Assembly: GCF_001558695.1 (NCBI RefSeq)
Contig: NZ_LNTU01000034.1
Span: 310,001-374,000, forward strand
DNA length: 64,000 nt
Direction of reading: 5' to 3'
Source of the DNA: Paramesorhizobium deserti
GTDB taxonomy: Bacteria; Pseudomonadota; Alphaproteobacteria; Rhizobiales; Rhizobiaceae
Under the pieces are notes generated by a model. That model saw only the letters and a program-made list of their open reading frames with translations, was not told the origin of the DNA and made no database searches. Of this stretch, positions 35,188 to 44,980 are shown in pieces. The first letter of the stretch is position 1. Each line of letters opens with the position of its first letter. The position numbers and the translations under genes were made by a program.

Positions 35188-37005
35188 CTACCCCTCCATC
35201 TCCTCACGCAGCATCTCCAGCTCCAGCCATTCTTCTTCCATGGCCGCATGTGCTTCCCGTTTTTTCTCCAGTTCCCCGGCGGTTTTGGCGAAAAGATCGG
35301 GATTCTTGGCATAAAGCTCGGGATCGGCGAGCTTTTTCTCCAGCGCGGCGATCTCAGCGGCCAGCGCCTCGATCTTGCCGGGCAGCGTCTCCAGCGCGAA
35401 TTTCTGCTTGTAGGAGAGCTTGCGCTTTTCCTCGCGTTTCGGCTCAGGCGCGGCGGTTTCGGCTTGTGACGAACCACGAGAGCCGGACGCCTTGACCTCG
35501 CGCTTGGTCAACGCCATCTCGCGCCGCTGCGCCATCATGTCCGCATAGCCGCCGGCATATTCGAGCCAGCGTCCGTCGCCCTCCGGCGCGATCACCGATG
35601 TCACCGTACGGTCGAGAAAATCGCGGTCGTGGCTCACCAGGATGACCGTTCCGGCAAAGCCGGTCACCAGCTCCTGCAGAAGGTCGAGCGTTTCCATGTC
35701 GAGATCGTTGGTCGGCTCGTCGAGGATCAGGAGGTTCGCCGGACGCGCCAGCACGCGCGCCAGCATCAGCCGCGCCTTCTCGCCGCCCGACAACTCGCGA
35801 ATCGGCGTGCGCGCCTGCTCCGGCTGGAACAGGAAGTCCTTCATATAGGAGACGACATGGCGCTGCTCGCCATTGACGACGACATTTTCGCCGCGCCCGT
35901 CGGTCAGGTAATGCGCCAGCGTCTCATCCGGATTGAGGCTCTCGCGCTTCTGGTCGAGCACGGCCATCTCCAGATTGACGCCGAGCCTTAAAGTCCCCTC
36001 ATCGGGAGGAAGCATTCCCGTCAGCATGGAGAGAAGCGTGGTTTTGCCCGCGCCGTTGGGGCCCACCAGCCCAACGCGGTCGCCCCGCATGATCCGGGTG
36101 GAAAAATCCTTGACCAGCACACGCCCGTCATAGGATTTGGCCAATCCCTTGGCCTCGATGACCAGCTTGCCCGATTCCTTGCTGTCGCTCGCCGCAAGAA
36201 CGGCTGTGCCTTGCGCGCGGCGATGTGTGCGGAACTCATTGCGCATTGCCTGCAATTCGCCAAGGCGGCGCATGTTGCGCTTGCGCCGCGCCGTCACGCC
36301 ATAGCGCAGCCAGTGCTCCTCGCGCACGATCTGGCGGCCCAGCTTGTGCAGGTCGCGCTCTTCCTCCTCCAGGATCTTGTCACGCCATTCCTCGAAATGG
36401 CCGAAGCCCTGCTCCAGCCGGCGCGTTACGCCGCGATCGAGCCAGATGGTCGAGCGGCTGACATTTTCGAGAAACCGGCGATCGTGCGAGATGACCACGA
36501 GAGCGGAGCGGATCTGGCGCAGCTCATCCTCCAGCCATTCGATGGTGGTGAGGTCGAGATGGTTGGTCGGTTCGTCGAGAAGCAGGATATCGGGCTGCGG
36601 CGCGAGCACCCGCGCCAGCGCCGCGCGCCGCGCCTCGCCACCCGAAAGCTGACCCGGCTTTTCCTGGCCGGTCAGCCCGAGATGCTCAAGCAGATAGGTC
36701 ACGCGATAGGGATCGTCCGCAGGCCCCAGCCCCGCTTCCACATAGGCATGGACATCGGCAAAGCCGTCCATATCAGGGGCTTGCGCCAGATAGCGGATGG
36801 TCGCGCCGGGATGACGAAACACCTCGCCCGAGGTCGGCTCGACAATCCCCGCAGCGATCTTGAGCAGCGTCGACTTGCCGGAGCCGTTCCGCCCGACGAG
36901 CGCAATTCGTTCGCCCTCGCCAACGGAAAGGGCGGCATCCTCCAGAAGCGGCGTGCCGCCGAAGGTGAGCTTTATCTGGTCGAGACGAAGAAGCGGAGGA
37001 GCCAT
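35188..37005 (-). CDS. ABC-F family ATPase (Uup-like)
   Basis: A 605-residue protein with two ATPase cassettes and no membrane domain: Walker A GRNGSGKST and GPNGAGKTT, signatures LSGGEARRAALAR and LSGGEKARLMLAR, with a linker rich in basic residues between. The charged C-terminal coiled coil of about 80 residues resembles Uup. ABC-F proteins act at the ribosome exit site or in DNA-related roles. Start MAPPLLRLDQIKLTFGG with GGAGG just ahead; 32 upstream codons were excluded. Confidence 0.93.
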   Translation of the reverse strand: MAPPLLRLDQIKLTFGGTPLLEDAALSVGEGERIALVGRNGSGKSTLLKIAAGIVEPTSGEVFRHPGATIRYLAQAPDMDGFADVHAYVEAGLGPADDPYRVTYLLEHLGLTGQEKPGQLSGGEARRAALARVLAPQPDILLLDEPTNHLDLTTIEWLEDELRQIRSALVVISHDRRFLENVSRSTIWLDRGVTRRLEQGFGHFEEWRDKILEEEERDLHKLGRQIVREEHWLRYGVTARRKRNMRRLGELQAMRNEFRTHRRAQGTAVLAASDSKESGKLVIEAKGLAKSYDGRVLVKDFSTRIMRGDRVGLVGPNGAGKTTLLSMLTGMLPPDEGTLRLGVNLEMAVLDQKRESLNPDETLAHYLTDGRGENVVVNGEQRHVVSYMKDFLFQPEQARTPIRELSGGEKARLMLARVLARPANLLILDEPTNDLDMETLDLLQELVTGFAGTVILVSHDRDFLDRTVTSVIAPEGDGRWLEYAGGYADMMAQRREMALTKREVKASGSRGSSQAETAAPEPKREEKRKLSYKQKFALETLPGKIEALAAEIAALEKKLADPELYAKNPDLFAKTAGELEKKREAHAAMEEEWLELEMLREEMEG

Positions 37006-37102
37006 GGCATTCAGGGTCGGTATCGTTGCTGGAAAGAGATCGAACGCGCTTGTCCGCGAGAATGGTTCCCATGTCAAATGGGTAGAAAGCGCCCAAAACA
37101 AA

Positions 37103-37127
37103 ACAGGCCGGAAAATTTCCGGCCTGT
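37103..37127 (-). terminator. Terminator of the glycine-zipper gene
   Basis: ACAGGCCGGAAA and TTTCCGGCCTGT form a perfect stem; on the minus strand TTTTGTTTT follows, 23 bp after the stop codon. Confidence 0.85.
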
Positions 37128-37149
37128 CGTCGTTTGATATCGCGGATGC

Positions 37150-37428
37150 TTATTGGCAGGGCGCTTCGTAAACGCGGCCATACGGATCGCGGTAACGGCA
37201 GTATCCCTGGCGCGACGTCGAAGCACCAAGCAGGGTGCCTGCCACCGCACCGATGGCGGCGCCCGTCAATGCACCACGGCTGTTGCCGCTGATGGCACCG
37301 CCGGCCAAGCCGCCGAGCGCAGCACCGCCCACGCCGTATCCGGCGGTGCGCTGTTCAGCGGTGGTGCAGGCGGCTGTCGAAAGAGCCAGCAGTCCGCTGA
37401 CTGCGATCATTGAAAGATGTTTTTTCAT
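37150..37428 (-). CDS. Glycine-zipper lipoprotein
   Basis: A 92-residue precursor: signal peptide ending LSTAAC with the lipid-anchored cysteine at 21, then a glycine zipper (GYGVGGAALGGLAGGAISGNSRGALTGAAIGAVAGTLLGA) and a short cysteine-containing tail. Resembles small outer-membrane or periplasmic lipoproteins of Rhizobiales (Omp10/SmpA-neighbour types). Function unknown. Confidence 0.85.
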   Translation of the reverse strand: MKKHLSMIAVSGLLALSTAACTTAEQRTAGYGVGGAALGGLAGGAISGNSRGALTGAAIGAVAGTLLGASTSRQGYCRYRDPYGRVYEAPCQ

Positions 37429-37530
37429 GGAGATTTCTCCCGTTAAGAATCAAATGCGGCCAACGTTGCGTCCCCAATGCGGCAAGACAAGGTGGCACCA
37501 TCTTGTTGAATTTACAATAGCCTTGTCCGC

Positions 37531-38163
37531 TCATCCTTCCAGAGCGGCGACAAGAACGCCGCATCCCGAACGCAGAAAAACCCCCAGAGTTCCCCGGACG
37601 ACATTAGAAACCGTGAGTGAAGAACCAAACGGAACCTTCACATTATCTAACGGCCATTCCGCACTTGTGATCGTCAGTCCCTGAAGTTCAGTGAAGCCGA
37701 TGAGGCTGAAAAGCGTCCCGTCGGGCAGATCAGGCGCATGCGTTCCCGGCAGGATAGGCCAGGCTTCTTCCGTACCGCTCGAAAGCAGGATATCGCGGCC
37801 CATGGCCGCCTGCGCCGTGGCCATGGTCAAATGCAGCATGGTGTGGTCGGTGCGCATGCCGCCGAAAGCGCCGCACAGGATGACGCTGGTCGCACCCAGG
37901 GCGAACGCCTCGCTCAAGGCAAGTTCCCCGTCGGTCATATCCTTGGCGCGGGGAAAGCTGCGGCGCGGCACATGTTCATAACGCCGCGCCAGGGCAGGCG
38001 AGGTCGAATCAAAGTCGCCAAGCCACAATTCCGGCTCGATGCCAAGCGGCCCGGCATGGCGCATGCCGCTGTCGGCGGCGAGCACCCGCGCGCCGGCGAT
38101 CTGCCGTTTCAGCCTGTCGGTTACCGTCAGATGCCCGCCGAGGAGGATGACGAATTTGCTCAT
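37531..38163 (-). CDS. thiN: Thiamine diphosphokinase
   Basis: A 210-residue protein of the thiamine pyrophosphokinase family: VILLGGHLTVTDRL, AADSGMRHA, LWLGDFDST and DMTDGELALSEAFALGA carry the acidic ATP/metal-binding residues, and a beta-rich thiamine-binding domain follows from about 125. It forms thiamine diphosphate, the cofactor of transketolase. It lies divergently from the thiBPQ import operon, a sensible pairing of uptake and activation. Confidence 0.9.
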   Translation of the reverse strand: MSKFVILLGGHLTVTDRLKRQIAGARVLAADSGMRHAGPLGIEPELWLGDFDSTSPALARRYEHVPRRSFPRAKDMTDGELALSEAFALGATSVILCGAFGGMRTDHTMLHLTMATAQAAMGRDILLSSGTEEAWPILPGTHAPDLPDGTLFSLIGFTELQGLTITSAEWPLDNVKVPFGSSLTVSNVVRGTLGVFLRSGCGVLVAALEG

Positions 38164-38252
38164 GCGCGGCTCTTATCACGCGCCTTGCCTGGCGGAAAAG
38201 CCCCGGCACGCTTGCGGTCGTAACTTGCGTCAATTATTGTTGATTCCGCTCT

Positions 38253-38470
38253 AACGGGGTGCCGGAAACCGGCTGAGAGGCCCCGATGCGCTGAGATTCA
38301 GGTCAGAGCGTGGTGAGAAGGGTGTTTTTCGAGAACCGGAGCGCAGTGTACTCCAGTACATAAGCACCGGAAGCGCAGAAAAACGCCATTCGCAGCCCGC
38401 CGTCACCTGAATATCAATGCATCGGCCAACCCGCAGAACCTGATCCGGTTGATACCGGCGGAGGGATTAG
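38253..38470 (+). promoter_or_regulatory. TPP riboswitch (THI element) with an oversized P3 arm
   Basis: ACGGGGTGCC and GGCTGAGAGG start the element (38254-38280), and CCAACCCGCAGAACCTGATC to GGCGGAGGGATTAG closes it (38426-38470); these are the two conserved halves of the thiamine diphosphate aptamer. The P3 helix GATGC/GCATC and ATTCAGGT (38296-38303)/ACCTGAAT (38405-38412) encloses about 100 extra bases. It lies 58 bp before thiB and should shut thiBPQ when thiamine diphosphate is abundant. Confidence 0.93.
38321..38386. repeat. Palindromic repeat inserted in the riboswitch P3 loop
   Basis: GGTGTTTTTC at the left and GAAAAACGCC at the right pair around inner CCGGAGCGC/GTGTACT and AGTACAT/CCGGAAGCGC segments. 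The composition is that of palindromic intergenic repeats seen in Rhizobiales. It occupies the apex of P3 of the TPP riboswitch. Confidence 0.7.
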
Positions 38471-38527
38471 ACGCTGCCTTCTACCGGCGCTCGATCCTTT
38501 TGACCATGAACGACAAAGGAAACGCCG

Positions 38528-39532
38528 ATGAGGCCTATTAAACTTCTCGCCCTCTCCGCAGCCGCACTGCTCGGCCTCGCCGCCCCGGCGGCGGCAAAGG
38601 ACACGCTCACCATCTATACCTATGAGAGCTTCACCGCCGACTGGGGACCGGGACCCAAGGTCAAGGAGAACTTCGAGAAGGAATGCGATTGCACGGTCGA
38701 GTGGGTATCTGCGGCGGATGGCGTGGCGCTGCTCAACCGCTTGAAGCTGGAAGGCGCGACTACCCAAGCCGATATCGTGCTTGGCCTCGACACCAATCTG
38801 ATCACGGAAGCAAAGCAGAGCGGCCTGTTTGCCCCGCACGGCATCGACACATCGAACGAGACCGTTCCTGGCGGCTTCAAGGACGATACTTTCGTGCCTT
38901 ACGACTACGGCTATTTCGCCGTGGTCTATGACAGCGATAAGCTCACCGATCCGCCGAAGAGCATGAAGGAGCTGGTGGAGGGCGACGCATCGCAGAAGAT
39001 CGTTATCGAGGATCCGCGCACCTCGACGCCGGGCCTCGGCCTCCTGCTCTGGATCAAGGCGATCTATGGCGACAATGCCGCGGATGCCTGGGGCAAGCTG
39101 AAGGACCGTGTGCTGACGGTGACGCCGGGCTGGTCGGAAGCCTACGGCCTGTTCACCCGGGGAGAGGCGCCGATGGTGCTCTCCTACACCACCTCGCCCG
39201 CCTATCACATCGTCGTCGACAAGGAAGACCGCTACAAGGCGGCGTCCTTCTCGGAGGGCCATTACCTGCAGATCGAGCTCGCCGGCATCACCAAGAACGG
39301 CGCAGGGAAGCCGCTCTCCGCGAAATTCCTTGAGTTCATGACCGGCCCCGGCTTTCAGGACGTCATCCCCGAAACCAACTGGATGTTCCCGGCCGGCAAG
39401 ACCTCGAAACCGCTCGATCCCGCCTTCGATACCCTGGTGAAGCCCACAAAAACCCTGATGCTGCCGCCGGACGAGGTGGCGAAGAACCGCAAGGCATGGG
39501 TCGATGAATGGCTCGCGGCGATGAGCAGGTAG
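38528..39532 (+). CDS. thiB: Thiamine ABC transporter, substrate-binding protein
   Basis: A 334-residue periplasmic protein: signal peptide of 23 residues ([23 protein letters not shown]), then [36 protein letters not shown], the ThiB start. [28 protein letters not shown] contributes to the thiamine site. Captures thiamine or its phosphates. First gene after the TPP riboswitch. Confidence 0.95.
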   Translation: MRPIKLLALSAAALLGLAAPAAAKDTLTIYTYESFTADWGPGPKVKENFEKECDCTVEWVSAADGVALLNRLKLEGATTQADIVLGLDTNLITEAKQSGLFAPHGIDTSNETVPGGFKDDTFVPYDYGYFAVVYDSDKLTDPPKSMKELVEGDASQKIVIEDPRTSTPGLGLLLWIKAIYGDNAADAWGKLKDRVLTVTPGWSEAYGLFTRGEAPMVLSYTTSPAYHIVVDKEDRYKAASFSEGHYLQIELAGITKNGAGKPLSAKFLEFMTGPGFQDVIPETNWMFPAGKTSKPLDPAFDTLVKPTKTLMLPPDEVAKNRKAWVDEWLAAMSR

Positions 39533-39565
39533 GGTAGGCGTTTAACGGATAATGGCTGTTTCTCA

Positions 39566-39828
39566 CCCCCCTCTGCCCTGCCGGGCATCTCCCCTTCCTC
39601 CAGTCGTCATCCTCGGGCTTGACCCGAGGATCCACGGCAAGGGAGCACAAAACTTCCCGCCACGAGAGCGCATTCCCGCAAGCGAGCGCAGTTCAATAGC
39701 TCGCTTGCTATATTACGATCCCGTCACGGATGATAATATCGCTTCCTCCTCTTTTTCCATGGATCCTCGGGTCAAGCCCGAGGATGACGACTGGAGGAAG
39801 GGGAGATGCCCGGCAGGGCAGAGGGGGG
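39566..39828. repeat. 263-bp element with 69-bp perfect inverted arms between thiB and thiP
   Basis: The left arm (39566-39634) is the exact reverse complement of the right arm (39760-39828). Each contains GTCATCCTCGGGCTTGACCC next to CCCTTCCTCCAG. The 125-bp interior has no open frame of note. There is no transposase; it looks like a MITE-type or palindromic repeat. It splits the thiamine transport operon, and the right arm carries AGGAAGGGGAGATG, a possible start site for thiP. Confidence 0.93.
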
Positions 39829-39844
39829 CGCTGTCCCGCAACGC

Positions 39845-41488
39845 ATGTCGTTGATCCCCCGAACAACCTTCCCCGCAAAACCCCTCGCAGGCGCTATCGC
39901 CCTTGCCTTCCTGGCACTGCTCGCCGGTGGCGCATTATTCTCACTCGCCTTCGAAGCCTCTCGCGACGAGAGCGGCGCTTTTGCCGCTTTCGATGCCTAT
40001 CTCTGGCGGGTGGCCCGTTTTACGCTTCTTCAGGCGTTGCTTTCGACACTCTTATCCGTCGGCCTCGCCCTCCCCGTGGCCCGTGCGCTCCATGCACATC
40101 AGCATTTCATCGGCCGCGCCTTCATCCTCAGGCTTTTCGCCCTGCCGCTCGCGCTGCCTGCCCTCGTCGCGGTGCTCGGCATCACCAGCATCTATGGCCG
40201 CGCCGGCTTCATCGCCAAAACCGCGCACTATTTCGATTTCGGCTTCACCCCTGACATTTACGGCCTGACCGGCATCCTCCTGGCGCATGTCTTCTTCAAT
40301 CTGCCGCTCGCAGTGCGCCTGCTGCTCGCCGGGCTCGATTCCATTCCCCCTGACTATTGGAAACTCTCGGCCCAGCTCGGCATGGGCAGCGGGAGCCGTT
40401 TCCGCCTTATCGAATGGCCTGCCATCGCCCGTAGCCTCCCCGGCATCATGGGCCTTGTCTTCATGCTCTGCGTCACCTCCTTCACCATCGTGCTGACGCT
40501 CGGCGGCGGCCCGCGCGCCACGACGCTGGAGGTGGCGATCTACCAGGCCCTGCATTATGATTTCGATATCGGCCGGGCCGTTGCCCTGACACTTACCCAA
40601 TTGGCGCTGACGCTCGCCATCCTCTTCCTGTTCCGCCTTACCGGCAGACCGACCGAAGAAGGATTCTCGCTTGCCATCACCACGCGCCGTTATGAAAAGC
40701 TCAGGCCCGGCGAGCGGCTCATCGACCTTTCCGTGATCCTTCTCGCCTTCCTCTTCGTCGCCCTGCCGATTGCCGGCATGGTCATCTCGGGCCTCGTCGC
40801 CGATTTCGGCAGGTTGTTTAGCGAACGTTCCGTTTGGCGCGCGATAGCCACCAGCCTTATCCTGGGCGGGGCGGCCGCGCTTCTCTCCGTCATCCTTTCG
40901 CTCGCCCTCGTCGCCGCCCGCGAGGCGGTGGCATCAGGCAGGAAGATGGGCAGAAAGCAATCCTTCTTCGAACGCGGGCTCGATACCGGCGCGAGCCTCA
41001 TCCTCGTCGTGCCGCCGATCATCATCGGCGCGGGCTGGTTCATCCTGCTGCGCCATTTCGCCGATCCGTTCGATTTCGCGCCCTGGATGGTGATATCGGT
41101 CAATGCCGCCATGGCTATGCCCTTTGCCGTGCGGCTCCTGCGCCCGACATGGGATACGGAGAGCGCCAGGCACAACCGGCTCTGCGCCCAGCTCGGTATA
41201 TCGGGCTGGACGCGCCTGCGGCTCGTCGACTGGCCGGTGCTGCGCCGTCCCTTAAGCGTCGCCTTCGCCTTCGCCATGGCCCTCTCGCTCGGCGATCTCG
41301 GCACTATCGCGCTTTTCGGCAGCGACGCGGTGCAGACCCTGCCCTATCTCCTGTTGCAGCGTATGGGCAGCTATCGCACATTGGATGCAGCGGGGCTGGC
41401 GTTGATTCTGGGGGTTCTGAGCCTCGGGCTGATGATGCTGGCCGACCGCGGATCGCAAGCCAGCCCGCGCAAAGAAGAGAGGCCATGA
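39845..41488 (+). CDS. thiP: Thiamine ABC transporter, permease
   Basis: A 547-residue inner membrane protein with about twelve helices in two homologous halves, each with an EAA-like loop ([27 protein letters not shown] and [25 protein letters not shown]). The ATG at 39845 begins [22 protein letters not shown]; an in-frame ATG at 39806, within the inverted repeat arm and with a better ribosome site, would add 13 residues. ATGA overlap with thiQ shows translational coupling. Confidence 0.93.
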   Translation: MSLIPRTTFPAKPLAGAIALAFLALLAGGALFSLAFEASRDESGAFAAFDAYLWRVARFTLLQALLSTLLSVGLALPVARALHAHQHFIGRAFILRLFALPLALPALVAVLGITSIYGRAGFIAKTAHYFDFGFTPDIYGLTGILLAHVFFNLPLAVRLLLAGLDSIPPDYWKLSAQLGMGSGSRFRLIEWPAIARSLPGIMGLVFMLCVTSFTIVLTLGGGPRATTLEVAIYQALHYDFDIGRAVALTLTQLALTLAILFLFRLTGRPTEEGFSLAITTRRYEKLRPGERLIDLSVILLAFLFVALPIAGMVISGLVADFGRLFSERSVWRAIATSLILGGAAALLSVILSLALVAAREAVASGRKMGRKQSFFERGLDTGASLILVVPPIIIGAGWFILLRHFADPFDFAPWMVISVNAAMAMPFAVRLLRPTWDTESARHNRLCAQLGISGWTRLRLVDWPVLRRPLSVAFAFAMALSLGDLGTIALFGSDAVQTLPYLLLQRMGSYRTLDAAGLALILGVLSLGLMMLADRGSQASPRKEERP

Positions 41489-42213
41489 CCGGCAAGAAAG
41501 GTGGAGCGGAAGTCACGCTCGAGGAGATCCGCTTCAGCTATGGCGAGATGCGGATGCATTTCGACCTGGACGTGCCCGCCTCGCAGATCGCCGCCATCAT
41601 CGGCCCCAGCGGCTCCGGCAAGTCGACGCTTCTCAATCTGATCGCCGGCTTCGAGATGCCGCAGGCCGGCAAGGTTCTCATTGGCGGCGTCGATGTCACG
41701 CGGCTCCCGCCGGCGGAACGGCCGGTTTCAATGGTTTTTCAGGAAAACAATCTCTTTGCCCATCTCGACGTCGAAGCGAATATCGGGCTGGGCCGCTCGC
41801 CGAAACTGAAGCTGACCGCCGCCGATCGCGCGGCTATCGCCGACGCCATCGCCCGCGTCGGCCTCACCGGCAAGGAAAAGCGCAAGCCCGAAACGCTTTC
41901 GGGCGGCGAAAGACAGCGCGTGGCGATTGCCCGCGCGCTCGTCCGCAATCGCCCCGTCCTGCTGCTCGACGAGGCCTTCGCCTCGCTCGGGCCGGCGCTG
42001 CGCGTCCAGATGCTCGATCTCGTGAAGGCGCTGCACGCGGAGACGGCAATGACAGTGCTGATGGTCACGCACCATCCGGAAGATGCACTGCATATGGATA
42101 GCCTGCTGTTTTTCCTGGAAAATGGTATGATTGCCGCAAGCGGCAACGCAAAAGACCTGCTCTCGGAGACTGGTCCGGAAGCGCTGAAGCGCTATATGGG
42201 CACCACCGCATGA
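41485..42213 (+). CDS. thiQ: Thiamine ABC transporter, ATPase
   Basis: A 242-residue ABC ATPase: Walker [11 protein letters not shown]-loop VFQENNLF, signature LSGGERQR, Walker B LLLDEAF with an alanine-phenylalanine variation ([12 protein letters not shown]) usual for ThiQ. Powers ThiP. Start ATG at 41485 overlaps the thiP stop codon. The open frame extends far upstream through thiP in another frame, which is incidental. Confidence 0.95.
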   Translation: MTGKKGGAEVTLEEIRFSYGEMRMHFDLDVPASQIAAIIGPSGSGKSTLLNLIAGFEMPQAGKVLIGGVDVTRLPPAERPVSMVFQENNLFAHLDVEANIGLGRSPKLKLTAADRAAIADAIARVGLTGKEKRKPETLSGGERQRVAIARALVRNRPVLLLDEAFASLGPALRVQMLDLVKALHAETAMTVLMVTHHPEDALHMDSLLFFLENGMIAASGNAKDLLSETGPEALKRYMGTTA

Positions 42214-42437
42214 TCTTGTAACGGATGAATTCGGCAGTAACGCTGCGTTCTTTTGGACGCATATGCGGCAGATTTGACATATTTTGCCCCTAATCGGCGG
42301 CAAGAAGCTGCATCGGCCACCAACCGCTCTTGTGCGCTGCACGCTCTCTGCTAGCGTGAGGAGAGCAAAGGCGGCACACGAGGAATCACGGCGAGGACAC
42401 GATTCTGAATTCGCAGTCGGAACCAGCATGCGCAACA

Positions 42438-43916
42438 ATGCGCCACACGAAACGATTGCTGTCGCCAGGAACCATTCCGGGCATGTTTCTGCTCGTCCTT
42501 CTGTCGGCCTGCCAGTCGCTTGATCTCAGCAAGCAGGAGGCCGCGCTCGGCCCCTCCGCCAATCCCGTCACCGTCGACAACGTCACCCGCAATGACCGGC
42601 TGGCCAAGCTCGGTGCCCAGCAGCACCCCCGCATCCTCGCGACTTACGGCGGTGAATATAAGGATCCGAAGCTCGAGCGCATGGTCGCCAAGATCGTCGG
42701 CAAGCTGACGCTCGTTTCGGAAAATCCGAACCAGACTTATCGCATCACCATCCTCAACTCGCCCAATATCAACGCCTTCGCTTTGCCTGGCGGCTATGTC
42801 TACGTCACCCGTGGGCTCCTGGCGCTTGCTAATGATTCCGCCGAGGTCGCCGCCGTCATTGCCCATGAGATGGCGCATGTCACCGCCAATCACGGCATCC
42901 AGCGCCAGCAGAAGGAGGCGGAAGCCGCCATTACTGGCCGTGTCGTCTCCGAGGTGCTGCATGACGACATTGCGGGGCGCGAGGCGCTCTTGCGCGGCAA
43001 GCTGCGGCTTGCCCAATTCTCGCGCAACCAGGAGCTCCAGGCGGATGCCGTCGGCATAAAGTCGATCGGCGAAGCAGGCTATGATCCCTTCGCCTCTGCC
43101 CGTTTCCTGCAATCCATGGAAGCCTATACAAGCTTCCGCTCGGTTTCCGGCGCCACCGATGCCAGCCTCGACTTCCTGGCGACGCATCCGGCAACGCCGC
43201 AGCGCATCGAGCTTGCCATGGGGCACGCGCGCAGGATCGGCGCGCCGGGTGTCGGCACCACCGACCGCGACGCTTTTCTCAACGGTATCGACGGCATCCT
43301 CTACGGCGACACGCCGGACGAAGGCTATGTGCGCGGCCGCACTTTCCTCCACCCCAAACTGGGCGTGACCTTCACCGTTCCCACCGGCTTCAGCATCGAC
43401 AATTCGGCCAATGCGGTGATGGCGACCGGGCCGGGCGAAATAGCGATAAGGTTCGATGGTGCGCAGCTCGCCAGCGGTTCGAGCCTCACCGATTATATCA
43501 AGAGCGGATGGGTGTCGGGGCTCGATGAATCGACGGTCCGCCCGACGATGCTCAACGGCATGCCGGCGGCAACGGCCCGCGCCAGCGCTGACCGGTGGCA
43601 ATTCGATATCCTGGTCGTCAGCGCCGGCGAGAAGGTCTATCGTTTCCTGACGGCCGCACCGAAGGGAAGCTCGGCTCTCCTGCCGACCTCACAGGCCGTT
43701 ACCCGGAGCTTCAGGGTCCTGTCGCCCGCGGAACAGGCGGCGATCAAGCCCTTGCGTATTCGTGTGGTGACCGTGAAGCCGGGAGAAACCATCGGAACGC
43801 TGGCGGCGAGGATGCAGGGCACCGACCGCAAGCTCGACCTCTTCCGCCTGCTCAATGCTCTCCCGCCAGGCGGTGCCGTTTCAGTCGGCGACCGGGTGAA
43901 GATAATTAGTGAGTAG
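42438..43916 (+). CDS. M48-family metalloprotease lipoprotein
   Basis: A 492-residue protein with lipobox LLSAC (cysteine 25), the zinc motif HEMAH at 143-147 and a third ligand in NQELQADAVG near 195. NAFALPGGYVYVTRGLL precedes it as in BepA/LoiP-like proteases. The last 50 residues (TVKPGETIGTLAARMQGTDR to VSVGDRVKIIS) look like a LysM-type module that may bind peptidoglycan. Probably an envelope quality-control protease anchored in a membrane and acting in the periplasm. Confidence 0.9.
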   Translation: MRHTKRLLSPGTIPGMFLLVLLSACQSLDLSKQEAALGPSANPVTVDNVTRNDRLAKLGAQQHPRILATYGGEYKDPKLERMVAKIVGKLTLVSENPNQTYRITILNSPNINAFALPGGYVYVTRGLLALANDSAEVAAVIAHEMAHVTANHGIQRQQKEAEAAITGRVVSEVLHDDIAGREALLRGKLRLAQFSRNQELQADAVGIKSIGEAGYDPFASARFLQSMEAYTSFRSVSGATDASLDFLATHPATPQRIELAMGHARRIGAPGVGTTDRDAFLNGIDGILYGDTPDEGYVRGRTFLHPKLGVTFTVPTGFSIDNSANAVMATGPGEIAIRFDGAQLASGSSLTDYIKSGWVSGLDESTVRPTMLNGMPAATARASADRWQFDILVVSAGEKVYRFLTAAPKGSSALLPTSQAVTRSFRVLSPAEQAAIKPLRIRVVTVKPGETIGTLAARMQGTDRKLDLFRLLNALPPGGAVSVGDRVKIISE

Positions 43917-43972
43917 TGAGATAGGGAATAGGAAAGTAAGGTACTATCTCCCTACTCCCTATCTCACTAGAG
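43908..43972. repeat. Palindromic element between M48 and rpoH2 genes
   Basis: TAGTGAGATAGGGAATAGG on the left is nearly complementary to CCCTACTCCCTATCTCACTA on the right (one mismatch), with a short spacer. It overlaps the end of the M48 gene and lies just after the convergent rpoH2 stop codon; it could end either transcript. Confidence 0.7.
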
Positions 43973-44896
43973 TCACGCCTGATAAGCCGAAAGCTCGTGC
44001 TTGCTCAACAGTGCGGCTTTCAATTTTTCCAGCGCGCGGCTCTCGATCTGGCGCACGCGTTCCTTTGATATGCCGAGACGCACGCCCAACGCTTCCAGCG
44101 TCGCGCCTTCATCGTCGAGGCGACGTTCGCGTATGATGTGCAGTTCGCGCTCGTTGAGTACTGTCAGCGCCTGCATCAGCCAGGATGATCGCCGCTCCGA
44201 GTCGATCGCGCCTTCCACGATTTCATCCTGCAGCGGGTTCTCATCGACAAGAAAATCCATCCTCTCGGCATTGCCGCTCTCATCCGATGAAATCGGCGTG
44301 CTGAGCGAACTGTCGGGTCCTGAAAGCCTGAAATCCATCAGCTCGACATCCGCCGTCGGCACGCCGAGACGAATGGAAATGCGATGATAGATATCCGCCT
44401 GTGATAAGGCTTCGTCTCCCTGGACGAGCCGGGCGCGCAGCCGGCGCAGATTGAAAAAGAGCGCCTTCTGCGTCGAACTGGTGCCGCCCCGCACGATCGA
44501 CCAGTTGCGAAGGATGTAATCCTGCATTGCCGCCCTGATCCACCAGGTCGCATAGGTGGAAAATCGCACCTCGCGCTCCGGCTCGAAACGGACTGCCGCC
44601 TCCAGCAGCCCGACATGCCCTTCCTGGATGAGATCGCTCATCGGCAGATCGAACTTGCGGAACCTCGCCGCCATGGAGATCACCAGCCGCATATGTGCGG
44701 AGGTTATGCGGTGCAGCGCCTCCTGGTCCCGCTCGTCCCGCCACCGGATCGCCAGTTCCCGTTCCTCGTCCCGCTCCAGATAGGGTGCGGTCATGGCGCT
44801 ACGCATCATCGATTGGCTCAGGGAGGACGCCCCGGAGGATGATCGTCCAGGCGATGATTTGAGAGCGGGGGAGCGGCTTTCGGCGATCTGCTTCAT
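43973..44896 (-). CDS. rpoH2: RNA polymerase sigma factor RpoH2 (sigma-32 family)
   Basis: A 307-residue sigma factor. Region 2 reads DLIQEGHVGLLEAAVRFEPEREVRFSTYATWWIRAAMQDYILRNWSIVR; the RpoH box QKALFFNLRRLR follows; region 4 is LTVLNERELHIIRERRL to LGISKERVRQIESRALEKL. Divergence from the usual heat-shock RpoH1 pattern and an EcfG-type promoter ahead point to RpoH2, the general and oxidative stress copy of Rhizobiales. Start at 44896 is backed by AGGAGAAC; earlier in-frame ATGs were rejected. Confidence 0.92.
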   Translation of the reverse strand: MKQIAESRSPALKSSPGRSSSGASSLSQSMMRSAMTAPYLERDEERELAIRWRDERDQEALHRITSAHMRLVISMAARFRKFDLPMSDLIQEGHVGLLEAAVRFEPEREVRFSTYATWWIRAAMQDYILRNWSIVRGGTSSTQKALFFNLRRLRARLVQGDEALSQADIYHRISIRLGVPTADVELMDFRLSGPDSSLSTPISSDESGNAERMDFLVDENPLQDEIVEGAIDSERRSSWLMQALTVLNERELHIIRERRLDDEGATLEALGVRLGISKERVRQIESRALEKLKAALLSKHELSAYQA

Positions 44897-44980
44897 ATCG
44901 TTCTCCTGAATCTGGCCGGCGGCGGCCATGGAGATTTCAGACAAAAAGAAAATGGCCGAGGAAGCTCTGGCCATCGTGCA

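Noticed and set aside
39566-39828. Insertion sequence
   Set aside because: Long inverted arms but no transposase frame and no clear target duplication, so only a MITE-like or palindromic repeat can be supported.
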